From positions 2,088,252-2,152,251 of the forward strand of contig NW_002476559.1 in assembly GCF_000189635.1 (NCBI RefSeq): a DNA stretch of 64,000 nucleotides. The letters are read 5' to 3'. Origin of the DNA: Tetrahymena thermophila SB210. Its lineage: Eukaryota; Ciliophora; Oligohymenophorea; Hymenostomatida; Tetrahymenidae. A program made the position numbers and the translations under genes. Shown in pieces: positions 63,418 to 64,000 of the stretch. Each line of letters opens with the position of its first letter. Position 1 is the first letter of the stretch. The notes beneath the pieces are model-generated. The model searched no databases. It was not told the DNA's origin and was given only the letters and a program-made list of their open reading frames with translations.

Positions 63418-64000
63418 GGTACCTACTTAAATGCTTGATCACTCAAAAATAAATAAATTACCTATTTTAATAAATATAATAAACTTAAAAAATATAACTA
63501 AAAAATATAATTGAAATATTAATTTAAAATAAACACTTATAAGATTTTAGAATTATAAATTATAAATTCTATTTTAATAATTTAAGTCATAAATAAATAA
63601 TTTACAAAAGTTATATTCGAACTAGCCTTTAGATAAAACCATTTAACAATAATTAAAAAAAAAATTTATTGAAAAATGAAATAAACCTAATATATTTGAG
63701 ACAAAGAAAATTGGTTAAAATTTATAAAAATTATAAAAGCTCATTTACCCAAATACTTCATTCAGTTGCTAATAAGAAGAAAATATGATAAATATATAAT
63801 GAAAAGTTTTTTAAAGTAATTTAAGTAATATTAATAACTAAATAAATAATTATTAAATTATTATTAAAAAATATAAAATCATCTATTTTTTTATTTGCTT
63901 TATGTTTTTATTTGATTATTTAAAATAAATTAAGTTGCATTAAATAAAATTATACTGAGCAATATATTTTTTAGATGAAACAAATAAAAATTGCTATCTG
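63418..64000. other. Intergenic, no gene seen
   Basis: Very AT-rich sequence to the end of the window. Confidence 0.5.

Overview
The window reads as nuclear DNA of a ciliate, most likely Tetrahymena (T. thermophila or a close relative). It is very A+T rich. Every convincing reading frame uses TAA and TAG as glutamine and stops only at TGA. Introns are AT-rich with GT...AG ends, about 50-580 bases long, which is longer than the roughly 25-base introns of Paramecium. I recognise no rRNA, tRNA, CRISPR array, bacterial operon or retroelement. Whether this is macronuclear or micronuclear DNA cannot be proved here, but I saw no clear eliminated sequence interrupting a gene. All gene models were built by hand with TGA as the only stop; each model given as complete closes in frame.

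Layout. 1-613: 5' part of a membrane-protein gene (minus). 3.5-4.35 kb: a roughly 96-base conserved element, two strong copies and one weak. 4.45-6.73 kb: a long intronless kinase-like/LRR-type gene. 7.2-28.5 kb: a tandem array of seven short-chain dehydrogenase/reductase (SDR) genes of the 3-ketoacyl-CoA reductase / 17-beta-HSD12 type, all plus strand and intronless, in two subfamilies (A: copies 1-4, B: copies 5-7); copy 4 has a one-base frameshift. The array is split at 12-20 kb by a duplicated block of minus-strand genes (two helical paralogues, one full membrane protein and one decayed copy of it) with two satellite arrays of roughly 240-base units. A palindrome of about 410 bases lies between SDR copies 5 and 6.

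29.7-38.8 kb holds single genes: a two-domain cyclic-nucleotide-binding protein, a BAP31-like ER membrane protein with a KKxx tail, a divergent Rab-type GTPase and an Aha1/Hch1-type Hsp90 co-chaperone. 41.2-50.3 kb is one 14-exon gene for a secreted, probably GPI-anchored surface protein of about 2,389 residues. 51.1-52.4 kb is an old yellow enzyme gene. 53.4-59.0 kb holds three tandem Gln/Asn-rich proteins, each ending in a single CxC...HxxxxH finger. 59.6-60.9 kb is a HAUS6 (augmin)-like gene (minus), and 62.1-63.4 kb a Gln/Asn-rich coiled-coil protein.

The genes do not form operons. The window is best read as ordinary housekeeping genes mixed with three lineage-specific families expanding by local duplication (SDRs, helical/J-like proteins, CxC-finger proteins). 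The SDR products would act at the ER membrane in fatty-acid elongation or sterol/lipid reduction.
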